DNA of 64,000 nucleotides, taken from positions 23,801,928 through 23,865,927 of the forward strand of contig CM045989.1 in NCBI GenBank assembly GCA_025175895.1, read 5' to 3'. Positions 9,959 through 21,618 of the stretch are shown here, piece after piece. The notes beneath the pieces were generated by a model that saw only the letters and a program-made list of their open reading frames with translations, was not told the origin of the DNA and did not search any database. Source of the stretch: Wurfbainia villosa. Taxonomy: Eukaryota; Streptophyta; Magnoliopsida; Zingiberales; Zingiberaceae. The first letter of the stretch is position 1, and every line of letters begins with the position of its first letter. A program made the translations under genes and the position numbers.

Positions 9959-11320
9959 TCAGCTAAGTAATGACATGTAAGATTTATAGGTGGACTTAGC
10001 CTTATACCTAAGTCTGGATCTATTGTACACAACACACTGAGATCCAAGTATCATGTTGAGATACTTGGAACCCGAAGTGAACATTTTCAAAGATCCAGTT
10101 AGATCTTCTACTTGCCTTTTTAGGACTGAGTTCTCTTCCTCAAGCTTTCCAACTTGAGTTGAGTCTCTATCCTTAAATTGGCAAGTCGAAGTCTTCGAGT
10201 TGACTTGCTCCTTAAGTACTTGGACTTCCTTAAGTAGCGAGCCGACTTGATTTTCGGACTTAGCTAACTTCCTACCTAAACATGCAATGATATTATATAA
10301 TTTATCTTCTAATGGAGAAGTTGCTTCATTTGAACCTTCGAAAACGGATATGGATCCGTGGCTTCTCTCGGATTTAGAATCGGACTCATATTCGAAACTC
10401 GACTCGGCTCCGGATCTTGATTCGGCCATAAACGCGACGAAGCTTCTCTTCGTCTCTTCCGCATCCGACTCTTCAGATGATGACTCATCCCATGTTGCCT
10501 TAAAAGCCTTCTTCTTCTTTTCCTTTTTTGGTTTTTCTTCCTTTTTTAAATTTGCGCACTTCGACTTGTAATGTCCTTTTCCGTTGCATTCGTAGTAGGT
10601 TACTTCCGATCGAGGTCTCGACTTGTTGTCAGCCACCTTTTTGGCGTCTTTCATTGTAAATCTCTTCTTTCGGTTGAACATTTTTCTTACCATGTTTACA
10701 ATCTCCTCTTCTCCGTTTGTTTCTGACTCTGACTCGTCTTCGGACTCAACCTTCACTTTTCTTTCCTTTTTAGTTGAACCTGCCATCAAAGCTATACCAT
10801 TCTCGGTTTGACCCGAGTTAGCTTGTTCGTGTAGTTCAAGTTCACAAAATAGTTCATCTAACCTAATTGTGGAGAGATCCCTAGATACCTTATAGGTATC
10901 GACAATCGATGTCCATAAGGCATTTCTCGGCAATACCTTAAGGGTATACCTAATTAAATCCCTATTCTCTATTTGGTGTCCTATTAAATGTAATCCATTT
11001 AATATATCTTTAATCATAGTATGAAGTTGACTAGCGTTTTCGTTTTCTTTCATTTTACAATTAAATAATTTATTTAAAAGCATATCCCTTTTGGCTATCC
11101 TAGTGTCATTAATTTGTACCCTCATGCAATTCAATTAACTTCTCCCATAATTCTTTAGAATTTTCAAATGGACCCACCATATTTAGCTCTTCTTTAGTAA
11201 GTCCGCAATGCAAGGTGTTAAGTGCCTTGTAATCGACTTGAACTCTCTTCCTAATATCCAAGGTCCATTTCTTCGGTTCTAAAAAACTCCCCCGAGTCGT
11301 CTACCGGAGCTATAAATCCT
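9959..11320 (-). pseudogene. NA3 Gag (copia-type, UBN2-like) with zinc knuckle
   Basis: The long open part is 9959-11134 (391 codons). Upstream, about 11150-11310 encodes the matching N-terminal part in another frame (KALNTLHCGLTKEE, then ELWEKLIELHEGT), so a frameshift near 11140 breaks the gene. The N-terminal half is a helical UBN2/retrotran-gag type capsid domain. A CCHC-like knuckle follows (CNGKGHYKSKC; the first Cys position is Tyr, so the knuckle may be defective), then Lys-rich and Ser/Glu-rich stretches, then a coiled coil (KLEEENSVLKRQVEDL). Its role would be to form the particle that packages element RNA. No pol follows it. Confidence 0.8.
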
Positions 11321-11459
11321 TTTCCTAATTGAAAATCAAACCTCTAGGTCGGTCTTCAGATAGCACTCCATTCACCTTTTCCAGTAGGAAAAGCCCTCTC
11401 AGTTAAAGAGAGGAGGGCAAATGACACTGTATCCCTCTAAGTGTAACATTATCAATGAA

Positions 11460-12240
11460 ATATTTTCTAAGGACAAAAATTGAATTAAAAAAATCCTAAT
11501 ATGTAGAAAACTATTTTACTTAATTTAAATATGCTGAAAATGAATTTAAAAATATAATAAAATTATTTTAACGAATTTTAAAATGCAGAAAATTAATTTA
11601 ATATGTAGAAAATTATTTTAATGAATATTAAAAAGCAGAAAATTAATTTAATATGGAAAAAATTATTTTAATGAATTTTAAAATACAAAAATTAATTTAA
11701 TATGTAGAAAATTATTTTAACGAATTTTAAATTGCATAAAATTAATTTAATATGCAAATATTATTTTAATGAATTTTAAAATGCAAAAAATTAATTTAAT
11801 ATGTAAAAAATTATTTTAACGAATTTTAAAATGCAGAAAATTAATGTAATATGCAGAAAATTATTTTAACGAATTTTAAAATGTAAAAATTAATTTAATA
11901 TGCAAAAAATTATTTTAACAAATTTTAAAATACAAAAAATTAATTTAATATGCAAAAAATTATTTTAATGAATTTTAAAATGCATAAAATTAATTTAATA
12001 AACAGAAAATTAATTTAATGATTTTAAAATGCAAAAAATTAATTTAATATGTAGAAAATTATTTTAAAGCAATAAAAATTATTCTAAATCAATAAAAATT
12101 ATTCTAAAGCAATAAAAATTATTCTAAAGTAATAAAAATTATTCTAATGTAATAAGAATTATTCTAAAGCAACAAAAATTATTCTAAAGCAATAAAAATT
12201 ATTTTATTGCAATAAAAATTATTCTAAAGCAACTTAAAGC
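11460..12240. repeat. NA3 leader: AT-rich tandem repeats
   Basis: Between the primer-binding site and gag there are two tandem arrays. From about 11500 to 12060 a unit near 55 bp repeats ATTAATTTAATATGNAGAAA and ATTATTTTAACGAATTTTAA. From about 12062 to 12230 a 20-bp unit AAAGCAATAAAAATTATTCT repeats. No gene is seen. Confidence 0.85.
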
Positions 12241-12275
12241 TCACGATGGTGGTTTCACCAACTCGGAGCACCCCT

Positions 12276-12287
12276 GCTCTGATACCA
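12276..12287 (-). other. NA3 primer-binding site
   Basis: TGGTATCAGAGC on the - strand, two bases inside the 5' LTR. It is an exact match to the initiator Met-tRNA site used by many plant copia elements. Confidence 0.85.
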
Positions 12288-12289
12288 AT

Positions 12290-13565
12290 TGTAGGATCGA
12301 GTAAATCGAGAGGGGTGGTGAATCTCGGTGTTTAATAATTTTTTTGATTACTTTTAATATGAGTACGCAACGGAAATAAAATGCAATAAGAGACAGTAAT
12401 TTACTTGGTTCACAACCCGGACTGGGTTGCTAATCCAAGGCCCGTAGCTCTACCACGAACCACCTCGATGGGCAATATCTATAATGCCCTCTGATTCGAG
12501 AACTCTCGACTTCGGAGGGAGTTTGATTTTTACAAATGTAAGGAAAGAGTAACAATCTACACTCTCTTTAAATTGAATTTAAAAGCGAAAATAAAAAAGT
12601 TAACGACTACTTTATACCGACACAAGATGTAGTAGTGGATGCAGCTTGAGGTGTCGGAAAAGAGTCCTTCTGAATGGTTGAAGCTCTTGTGATCGTGAGG
12701 AAATTTTGACAACACTTTGACATATATGAATGTTGATCTTGAGTTCTAGTCGAGCGTGACTTTTATAAACTCTTTCCAGTGGACTGGAATGCATTCCAGT
12801 CAACTCCACATCAGCCCGTCAATATAGAATTCGTGGTCTTCCAGTTGACTGAATCCTCTTCAGTCGACTCCATGTCACTCGGCTCCGCATCGAGAAATTT
12901 CTCTCTTCAATCGACTCAAGCCCTTTCCATCTGTGTCGCACGATCTTTGATCGATCACCAGCTAATTCTGCCAAATAGGTATCCAATCAACTGATACATC
13001 TCCAGTCGACTAGACTTCAGTTGACTTGAATCCATTCAGTCGACTGATCCTTGCAAAATAGGATTAGCACAAAATAAATAATATGAAATGCAATAGCAGT
13101 AGTAATACTGCTCGATCTCGACTACTAAGTCTCACGCGGACTTTTCGTCGGATCGATGCCCAGCTTTGTCCCCCTATAAAGGACTCGGCCTCACCTCTTC
13201 ACTTGAGGCTTACCTATCGGCTACCTGCCGAACTTACCATTCTTGACATCCGATCTGACCCACCAGGGCTTTCACTAGTTGTCCAGTCTGCCTGATCCAG
13301 TTGGACTTTTTGCTGATTGTCTGGTCTCCTAACCCAACCGGTCTTCATGCCAAATATCCGGTCCACGTGACCCATTTGGACTTCATGTCTGGTGTCTGGT
13401 CCTCCTGATCTGTCGAGATTCATGCCTAGTATCCGGTCAACATGACTTACTAGGACTTCCTGTTAAGCCTGCACACTTAACACTTATATTAGATCACACG
13501 TGAGTCCTAACTATTAACTGTAGTTCATACATCAAAATTAAGGAGTGATGCTTATTGCATCAATA
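12290..13565 (-). repeat. NA3 5' LTR
   Basis: It pairs with 4301-5579 over its full length with scattered differences. Its outer end reads TA instead of CA in + orientation. It carries the same AGTCGACT-type cluster (about 12777-13050). ATTTC follows at 13566-13570. Confidence 0.9.
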
Positions 13566-13570
13566 ATTTC

Positions 13571-14812
13571 TTATGGAAATCAGAGACTATAGTCTTAGGT
13601 ATTTTCACTAATTATGCTAGTCAGATCATTACCTGTTGGGTAATGGACAAGATAAGTAGGCTATTGTTGATGCAGATAGCGGAAGGCTAGTTTACGGTGT
13701 TTCATAGGAATTTTTATCCCTGAGTTGTTCGTACTGGGTTGTATAACTTTGAAGGTACTTTTGAATACTTAACTCATGTTATTCAGAGAAAGTAGAGTTA
13801 TTTGTATACCATTATCGGAATTAAGCCGGTATTTGGTGGTAAATACAGAAAATAATCTTCGAGGAATAATATATCACTTGAACATGGTTTAGTGATGTCG
13901 AAAGAGAGTATTTCCCTGTGTCACTTTCTGTGACACATTGTAGGGAATTCTTGAGCTACAAGTAGGGTGATCGTCGGTAAGGGGAATACCATGCAAAGTC
14001 GTTAGAGTTGCAGAGTTTACGCTCACCTAACAACTCAAGAATGTGAATGGATGTTTTAAGCCACCCACAGTTATTGGCTTACGTTTGGAGTAAGATCACT
14101 AGATCTTCTATCATATCCTGCCAGAAGACGTTAAATTGAGTCAGGAGTTTAGAAATGACTCTGTACAAGTGTTTAAGAGTTGGAGACCGATAAGCAAATA
14201 TTGCAGGTCAACTTATAAGAGTTAGAAGTCTCCGACTATTGGATAAAAGGAGCAAGATCGGAGTCATAGGCCTTGAGCTACTTTCTGATTATAGAAGACC
14301 AACCACAGATCATCAGGATGTTCTCGGGCACATCTGCGAAATCAGAAGAAAGACTCCAGGTAATGTGCATGCAGTGCGGATCACAAAGACACGCAAAGTC
14401 AGATTATCTGTTGGATCAGTTCATCTGTTGCTATTGTAAGCAACCAATACATTTGAGGAGGTATACTTTGAAGACTCAGTTGAAGACTATCAATGGTGTT
14501 CTGGGAGGATGATGCACCGTCTCGACAGCAGAGATCAACATAGAAGATTGGGTTATCTCATCAGTAGCGACCTACTACCTCAGGCGTGGTTGGATTTCCG
14601 TGATACTTCCCTTCAAGGAAAGTGATTTACGCAGTAGTATCAGCAGAAGACATCATAGAAGACTCATTCAAACAACAACAATAGTTACCCCCAGATGTGG
14701 TTTGGTTTTGTACAGAGGAGAGAGTATACGACATGGTCGTATCTATTCGGTATTCTACAGTTACAGCTCGTAGGATTAAGTGATGGGATTAGATGATTTA
14801 GGAAAAATCATT
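13571..14812 (+). pseudogene. GYP gag, decayed 3' part
   Basis: This continues the gypsy gag after NA3. Around 14350-14470 two CCHC-like knuckles survive in broken form (CMQCGSQRHAKS, then CCYCKQPIHLRR), a layout typical of gypsy Tekay/Del-type Gag. No frame stays open for long. The similarity stops at about 14812, where LTR sequence begins, so the rest of gag and all of pol are missing. Confidence 0.65.
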
Positions 14813-15273
14813 CCGCGGCTGTGAGGACTTTATTATTACGAGCATTATGGAAGGTGGGTAATTTCCTACCCTGATCTGGTAGATGTAATTGCATTCAGAT
14901 TTAGACATAGATATGAGCATATTATATGTTCATATTATCTTGACCATGCTCTTATTTATCCTATGCTTAATACTTGTCGTTGGCTATATATGCTAAAATG
15001 TTGATATCACATTTTTCTATTTTCATGATTTAGTAGTTATAGATGTGATGTAAGTAGATCTATGAATGTTTAGTAGGGTGTAGATGTTAGAGTACGGATG
15101 ATGACCTGATTTGTAAATTGGGTAAAAGGTCATCCGTGGGTAGATAATGCCCTAAATGTAAGATTTATTCTAATATCCGTATGTTGCAAACTCATTACCA
15201 ACCATGTGTTGTGTAATGGTCAGGTGAATCGTGATTAGTGTGTCGCTATGGACCAGTGGTCCTAGCTTGTTAT

Positions 15274-15391
15274 GATCAGTTGAGTATGACTCTCTACAAG
15301 ATAGAGAGTCCGTCGATCAGTTGAGTACGACTCTCTACAGGATAGAGAGTGTATTGATCAGATGGGTATGACTCTCTGTTGAACAGAGAGT
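15274..15391. repeat. Three tandem hairpin units (GYP 3' LTR)
   Basis: This is the same triplet as at 2282-2400. In this copy the loops read CTACAAGATAG and CTACAGGATAG, while the stems ACTCTCT/AGAGAGT are unchanged. Confidence 0.85.
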
Positions 15392-15886
15392 TTGTGGTAG
15401 ATGTCTATATGTGTGATAGTACATTCATGTCATTTGCATGCATTCTGATGACATAATCTCCCTTGGGGTTGAGAGAGTCATCAGTCATCCTGCCTCCCAG
15501 GTTACTCCCCGAGGAGTAACTAGTGTGAGGGCAGAGAATTTATTGTGCCACACTCTACCACTATAGACGGTGGTAGTTTAAGTTGCGTGCAGTTGTCCTG
15601 GGTGCGTGACACTCGACCACTCATAGGTAGTGTCAGTCAGAGTGGCCAGAAGCAGGGACTCCCATTGTGTAGCGAGCTCTTTACGCTCATATGCTACTTG
15701 ATCATACTGCCCACTCAGCTACTCTAGAGCAGTGGTTGGTGTTGAGTTGGGACAGTTGTCATGTCGTGCTACCTAGGCCACACTGGGGTCGTGGTAGCGA
15801 GTAGGGGTGCGCAGGCATGACGATGCATGCTGCATTGCTATATCATATAACATTTTGCATATTGCAATATATATATACATATATGC

Positions 15887-15893
<7 letters not shown>

Positions 15894-15935
<42 letters not shown>
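15894..15935. repeat. (TA)n microsatellite in GYP 3' LTR
   Basis: About 42 bp of TA, the shorter partner of 2874-2946. Confidence 0.95.
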
Positions 15936-15938
<3 letters not shown>

Positions 15939-16820
15939 GGATAATGGTGATTAGTATACATACAGATGTAGTCTATATGTATACTCACTCTGATGATGCA
16001 TTTGTATGTACTATGCTTGTTGCATTTATTTGTACATATTCATACATGCTATTGCATTTTCTGTATGGTAGTAGGCCGGGTACTTGTATATTTGTTGCTC
16101 AATAACTGTGATACCTTCGACCTGTATCATGATATAGTGTGAGTTAGTATTACTCTTTATACCTTATGTTGTGGATATATGCCCAGGTTGGATGAGTGTA
16201 GAGTAGCTAACTGTCAGGTATGTCAGTATCTTTTGTTGTTCAGTTGGTTTAGTGGTATGCATGTATGTATATTTGTTATGTTGATGTATACCCGTCGTTC
16301 CTGTAGATTATATTGTTGAATTACATGTAATATTGATATATTTACATGTTCTATCTTATTACCTACTGAGTTTTACTCACCACCACAGACCCTGAGTTTT
16401 TTTGTTGCCTAGGTAACAAGTAGAAGTCTTTGTGACGTCTTGGAGTTGCATCGATGATCCATCCCATCTCCATTTTTCTGAGCCTCCTGTGGACTTTGTT
16501 TCATGTTATGGACTTTGTTTTATGTCATGGATTTTGTCTTTATGCTGTAGACTTTATCTTTGATGTTTTATGTATGATTTACTACTGCGGACTTGTCAGG
16601 TGGTGTACACTTGTGTGGTTTCGGTTTGTTTGTCAGTATGTGTGTTGTGGGTATGTAGTTTTTATGTTTTCCTCTGTGTTATATATATATATATATATTG
16701 CTTATTATGTTGTGGATGTGGGCCTACGGGCCTTGTATTAACCCGAGATGTTGCCATGTATAGGGGAGATGTCGTCCGTTTGCTTTTCGGCACGGCATAC
16801 TCTCGGAGCGTGACATTGTT

Positions 16821-18158
16821 ACTAAATTCTTTGGCCAAAGCATTACATGGTTAGAGTATGGTACTCTTGGATACATGTATAGTAACTAGAATCCATAGGA
16901 CGAGGAAATGATAGTTGGGCTAGATGTGACATAGTCAGTCTAGTGGAGACTGACACACAAACCATGTCCTAAACCAAGTGGGTATAAGATGCATGAAGGG
17001 AATGGGGCACGATTTATTGTAGCTGCTGAGAGGTTTCAGAAGTTGTTTTGGGGTCAACCGTTGATTTTTCGATTAATTGGAGATCATGTTGTACTACTAG
17101 GTGCTACTCATGATCATTATGTAATTAATAGTTAATTATAGAGGACCAACATAAATTGGGAACCTATTTGGTCACACGCACTACGAGTGTTATCCAAAGG
17201 ATTTAAAATGAGCTTGAGAATGAGATTCTCAAATCGAGAGAGACTTGGTTTGGTTGGACCAAACAAGGAGCGAATATGAAATTGTTCAATCGCATCGGAA
17301 GCATGAAAGGGTCGAGTCTTTTAAAGACATGATGGATGAAACAAATTGATTTGGTTCTAATCCAATAGAGGAAAATAAACCAAAGGGATTTGGTTTATTT
17401 TAACTTTAAATATATCATCACAATTTGGTTTATTTTAACTTAAATTAATGGAGCGGGTTAACGGATTTTGGTTGTAAACCAATAACCATTGAGAGAAGGT
17501 TTCTTGATGGTCAAGAAACACGTTCTCTATAAATAAGAGGGTTGAGACAAATTTCATGGACGAGTTAAGGTTTATGAAACCCTAGCCGCTTTCTCTTCTC
17601 TTCTCCTTGCTTGTGTGCCGCCCACCCTTAGTGTCGCGCCCTAAGCTTGGTGCCTCCACGTAGTCGGCACCCACTAGCCACCGTCCATCCTCCACCGGCC
17701 AGATCCTCGCCAGCCCAAAGAATCGTCGGCCACCTTTGTGACACCAACCAATTTGATTGGCCGACACTTCTGAAAACAAGTTTGTGAAACTTGTTTTGTG
17801 ATCATCTCTCGATCACAACATTTTCGACGCGAGACTAGTATCTCTCGTCAAGCCGAGGCTCATAGCTTGAGAAGCTATCCTGACGATACTCAGCGTGGAC
17901 TCGGATAGAGGCGAAACTTGCGAGGGTCGCTAAGGTTGATGCCCTTTCCGCTACATGTTATTCGTCAGGTATACCTAGTGTAATTTTTTTTATTACAAAA
18001 TTTAAATGTACGATTATGTCTACACTATTGTATACTGCATGCGTGTGGTGTATGTGATGTAATAAAATAGTTTATTACCATTTTTATTTGCTTCCGCTAT
18101 ACATGTTTACGAAATATTTTCGAACACACACCCACGTTGGTGCCCCGGAAACCCAACA
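16821..18158 (+). repeat. CopA-type copia LTR, right piece
   Basis: It continues the LTR of 1-282 and matches 32606 onward of the CopA 3' LTR. A TATA box lies at 17528-17535. The end ...CCGGAAACCCAACA has the usual CA terminus. What follows is not a primer-binding site but pol sequence, so either the element lost everything from the primer-binding site to the integrase end, or this LTR is the 3' LTR of another copy inserted into CopA pol. The ORF at 17582-17779 (-) has no recognisable domain. Confidence 0.75.
17528..17535 (+). promoter_or_regulatory. TATA box of CopA-type LTR
   Basis: TATAAATA follows CTC and precedes AGAGG in the middle of the LTR. A TATATAAA is found at a similar place in the right LTR (about 33285). 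Confidence 0.55.
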
Positions 18159-18268
18159 ATTACACCGCCTCTTCGCAGATCTGGAAGGTCACATAAGATT
18201 CCTGAGAGATTAAGATTTCTTGTAAGTGAATCTAATGATGTGTTACTCATTGAGGATGAGGAACCTAT
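18159..18268 (+). pseudogene. CopA pol fragment (integrase-RT linker)
   Basis: The frame reads PPLRRSGRSHKIPERLRFL and an acidic stretch ending Glu-Glu-Pro. This is the linker between integrase and reverse transcriptase in copia polyproteins. NA2a interrupts it at 18269; the reading resumes at 30370 with Thr-Ser-Tyr-Glu-Glu-Val-Leu. The five bases CCTAT at 18264-18268 are the left target-site duplication. Confidence 0.8.
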
Positions 18269-19822
18269 TGTAGGGACCGTTGGTGACCGCTAGAGGGGGG
18301 GTGAATAGCACATACGTCTCTACAATTCTTGTTAGAGCAGTGGAAATATGAAATACAATACAAATATGAAGATGAAAACATAATCACAATCACAAATACA
18401 CAAGGATATACGTGGTTCAGAACCTTAGGGTTCCTACTCCACGGGGTGAGCTCAAATGAGCTCTAACGATACAAACAACACCACTAAACAATAACTCTCC
18501 TTCTCGACAATACGTTGGAGGTGGAGAAACCTCGTATAATAGATTACACTAAGTAATACAATGAATACAAGCAAATACAAAGATGAAATACAATACAAGT
18601 AAAGAAAAACACTTTACAAGAGATCTTTGAATGCTTGCTTTTGGTTGTTTGAGAATAACTTTGAAGGTCTGGATTGCAGCAGCAAATCGCCTCAAGAAAC
18701 CCTGCTAAGAATCTCCTCCTCGAGCTCCTTTAATAGCTGATCTCAGGCTGATTCCACGCTTGGCAGCTGACTGCCAATAGTACCGTTGTGAGACAACGCC
18801 TTAATTCACATCGGTATTGAAGCCAACGGTTACACTGGCAGTCGACTACCATTACCTAACAGTTGATTGCCAGGTCCGTAGCCGACTGACAAGTCGACAA
18901 CCGAGCATTCTTCTCTCGCAATCTGACTAGCAGTCGACTTCCATCCATGGCAGTCGACTGCCATTAGTCGACTTCCCAATGCTGATGCATCGCTAGGCCA
19001 TTTTTACTGATTGAACACGATCGACTCGAGCGATTCTGACGGGCATAATCCCAATCGACTTCCAAGAGTCAACTCGGATGTCAAGTATTAAAACACTTGA
19101 CCAATCGACTGGTCCAAAGCCCCAGTCGACTGATAACCTCAACCATGAGGTTTAACCCCAAGTATGATGCCCTCATACTTGCTAGACCACCCTTAGCCTA
19201 GACCTAAGCCTTCTAACCACCTCCGTCAGCCTCATGCCTATTGGATCCCTCCAAGTCATCCATGACTTGTTCATCCATACGCAAGCCTTCAGGTGCTTCC
19301 ATCGGCTATTGTCATGCTAAGCTGATCTACACTGCCAAGGCACATTGGGCTTATGTTGCCAAGACTACTGCTTGGACTTTACGCCGCCAACCATTAGACT
19401 TATGCTACCAAGACTCTACCCTTGTACTTTACGCCGCCAATATCAACCCTTGGACTTTCTTTGCCAACCCATGTTGGAATTTTCATTTGCCAAGACTCAA
19501 GTTTAGACTTTCCCTTGCCAAAACTCATGCTTGGACTTTCCATGCCAACCCATGTTAGACTTTCTAATTGCCAAAACTCAAGCTTGGACTTTCCCTTGCT
19601 AAGACCTATGCTTGGACTTTCCCATGCTAGGTACCCATGACTTGAACTTTCCCATTGCCAAGTGTCCCACTTGGACTTTCCATGCCAAGTACTCAAGACT
19701 TGGACTTTCCCATGACAATCACATTATCATACATTTTTTCAAACATCAATGTCAAACATCAAAACACTACTCGAGTTAAACTCGACTCCGATCAATCGTG
19801 ACCTGGGCCGATTGCACAAACA
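18269..19822 (-). repeat. NA2a 3' LTR
   Basis: Begins TGTAGGGACCG and ends GCACAAACA in + orientation; pairs with 28836-30364. It contains AGTCGACT-type palindromes (about 18835-19130) and a minisatellite (19365-19715). On the - strand it begins TGTTTGTGC. Confidence 0.9.
19365..19715. repeat. Minisatellite with CCAAG / CTTGGACTTT units (NA2a 3' LTR)
   Basis: A unit of about 25-35 bp of the form TGCCAAG..CTTGGACTTTCC repeats about ten times. Each unit can fold because CCAAG and CTTGG are complementary. ORFs rich in Trp, Thr and Leu on several frames come from the repeat and are not genes. Confidence 0.85.
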
Positions 19823-19837
19823 ATCTCTCCCTTTTTG
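19823..19837 (-). other. NA2a polypurine tract
   Basis: CAAAAAGGGAGAGAT on the - strand, directly before the LTR. Confidence 0.75.
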
Positions 19838-21618
19838 ATGTTTGACAAAAACCACAAACACCTTTGAGTTAGGCCACCTAACTCAAATTTCCTTACCAAT
19901 TCTCCCATAACTTCTCCTGTTAATTCTCCCCCTTTTTTACATACATAAAAAAGGTTCTCCCCAAAGGTCTCAATGTCTCATATCTTAATTAGATCTTACA
20001 ATCTCTCCCTTGGTCCAAAAACACCTAGGATGCCTTCACTTTTCCTAGTGATAAGTCTCATATCACTAAAGAGAGGTTTCCTATAAACTCTCCCAATTCT
20101 CCCCCTCATGAGGAAGAACACATTCATCATCCCATGATGGATAACCTCCCCCTAAAGGCTTGCTCCCCCTTGACCATTACACCAACAATATCCTTGGAGA
20201 GTCTCTAAGCCTATAGGAACACTGAACCATCAAAATTAAGGTTAAAAGTTCAACCTTGAACTTTCACACACCTTAAAATTTGATACACACCCAAACAACT
20301 CTCCTAATCAATATCCAATGGATTTTCACTCTTTCTAATGCCTTCCAAAGCATATCCTTGGGTTAGGATCAGTTAGGGTAGCCTAACATAGCTGAAATCA
20401 GGCCAAACAAACTTTGTTTACCCAAAATCAGGCCTGATAGTTGACTCTGACAGTCACCAGTCGACTGTCGTTGACACCAGCCGACGCCATAAGCGGCAGT
20501 TGACTGATTTCTACAAATGCAAAATTTCAAAAATTAGAAACATATTTCAAAAAATCATAAGTAATTATATGTAATTTGAAAAATCTTGAAACTTCATACG
20601 TATAATGCTTAAGATAAATACAATGGGTAAAAAATATTTGAAAATTAAATTACTCATAAAATTAAGAGATTGACACAAAGTTCAAAACCATTGAAAAGTT
20701 CAATATTTTGGCCCTACTTTGTATCAACTCCATCAATGGTGATTGCTATCAAAAGATAGACTTCACCAAGGTTTTCTAAAATGATTTTAAAATATTTTTG
20801 AAAACCTATATTGGATCATGATCAATGAGCTTAATGCACTGACTTGCACATTAGCTTCCCCATGATCCACCATGGTATTAGATGAGTTTGAGTTCATCTA
20901 GATGCAAGAACTATGCACCTTGAACTTAACTCATTTCCTAGCATCTCACATGTGTCTAGGGTGTTTGAAAACACACACATGTCAATGTAATGTGAGATGT
21001 GGGTTTTGGTTATCCTAATCTAAGGCCTCATGCATTTTCTAAGGCAACACTACTTGATTCCCTTATACATGGGACTTCAACTCATGTCATAATCCATAAC
21101 TCAATTTTATTAATGCATGAAATATGATCATGACATAAATAATAGCATAAATAAAGCAATTCCAATAATCATGATGTCGTGGCATATGATTAAATCCTAA
21201 ATATACATGACACTAAAACTAAAACCAAAGCATGATCATGATATATTATATGATAAAAATAAATATGATATCATGAAATGACATATGGCAAATAAAATAT
21301 AAAAGTATAACAATACCTAAATTTTAAACCCAAATTTCCATTTCTAGAATTAAATCCAATTTTGCCATAATACTCACTTATCCCCCAAGTGTGCCAAAAA
21401 CCCAAAATGACACACTATATCCTCTAAACCTAGTTTGTGCCAATTTGATTGATTTTTCATAATTCTCAAAATATATTGACACATTCTAAAATCCTTTAGG
21501 ATATAAATTCAAACCACATTTATAAGGTACCCATAACCTTGAAAATGACCTAAAGTGTCACCTTTACCATGGTTAGGTTAACTACCCATCCATTTAAAGT
21601 TGGCACACCCTAACCCAT
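19838..21618 (-). other. NA2a 3' non-coding region
   Basis: No gene is supported. In - strand order it holds the conserved stem-loop (20999-20942), a block ATCATGGGGAAGCTAATGTG (about 20872-20853), a run rich in TTTTCAAAA, a short AGTCGACT cluster (about 20515-20450) followed by CCTGATTTTGGG, and then purine-rich strings leading to the PPT. The same order is seen in NA1a and CopD. Confidence 0.7.
20942..20999 (-). promoter_or_regulatory. Conserved 3' stem-loop, NA2a
   Basis: CATCTCACAT (20942-20951) and ATGTGAGATG (20990-20999) form a perfect 10-bp stem. On the - strand the second arm is followed by CTAGGA. Counted on the shared 8-bp stem the loop is 42 nt. Confidence 0.65.

Larger units (their letters stand above)
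4301..13565 (-). mobile_element. Non-autonomous copia-like LTR element with gag and an extra ORF (NA3)
   Basis: Two LTRs of about 1.28 kb (4301-5579 and 12290-13565) flank a 6.7-kb interior read on the - strand. A perfect ATTTC duplication (4296-4300, 13566-13570) marks the insertion in GYP gag. In reading order: primer-binding site (12287-12276), AT-rich repeated leader, gag (about 11320-9959), a SINE on the opposite strand, a stem-loop, an AGTCGACT cluster, a second ORF (8122-7010), a second stem-loop, a 130-bp tandem repeat, and a PPT. No integrase or reverse transcriptase is visible, so it would need enzymes in trans. Confidence 0.88.
283..16815 (+). mobile_element. Ty3/gypsy LTR retrotransposon remnant (GYP)
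   Basis: The element starts TGTAAAATAC and ends GCGTGACA, with a perfect 5-bp target-site duplication TTGTT on both sides. It has a 3.5-kb left LTR, a primer-binding site, a decayed gag with two CCHC-like knuckles, and a truncated right LTR. No protease, reverse transcriptase or integrase remains. The gag sequence runs straight into LTR sequence at about 14812, so pol and about 1.5 kb of the 3' LTR were lost in one deletion. The long LTR and gag type suggest the Tekay/Del group of chromoviruses; that placement is inference. NA3 (4301-13565) is inserted in its gag. Confidence 0.85.
14813..16815 (+). repeat. GYP 3' LTR, 5'-truncated (2003 bp)
   Basis: It aligns with 1821-3799 of the left LTR, starting at CCGCGGCNGTGAGGACTTTA. 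The first 1.5 kb of the LTR is absent. It ends GCGTGACA before TTGTT (16816-16820). Confidence 0.9.

Noticed and set aside
10287..10811. + strand Ser/Asp/Phe-rich ORFs over the NA3 gag
   Set aside because: Antisense shadows of the Glu/Ser- and Lys-rich parts of Gag; the same occurs over the NA1 gag genes.
19241..19696. Trp-rich ORFs in the NA2 LTRs (also 29835-30372, 38270-38859, 48414-48982)
   Set aside because: Produced by the CCAAG/CTTGGACTTT minisatellite; open in several frames on both strands and varying between LTR copies.
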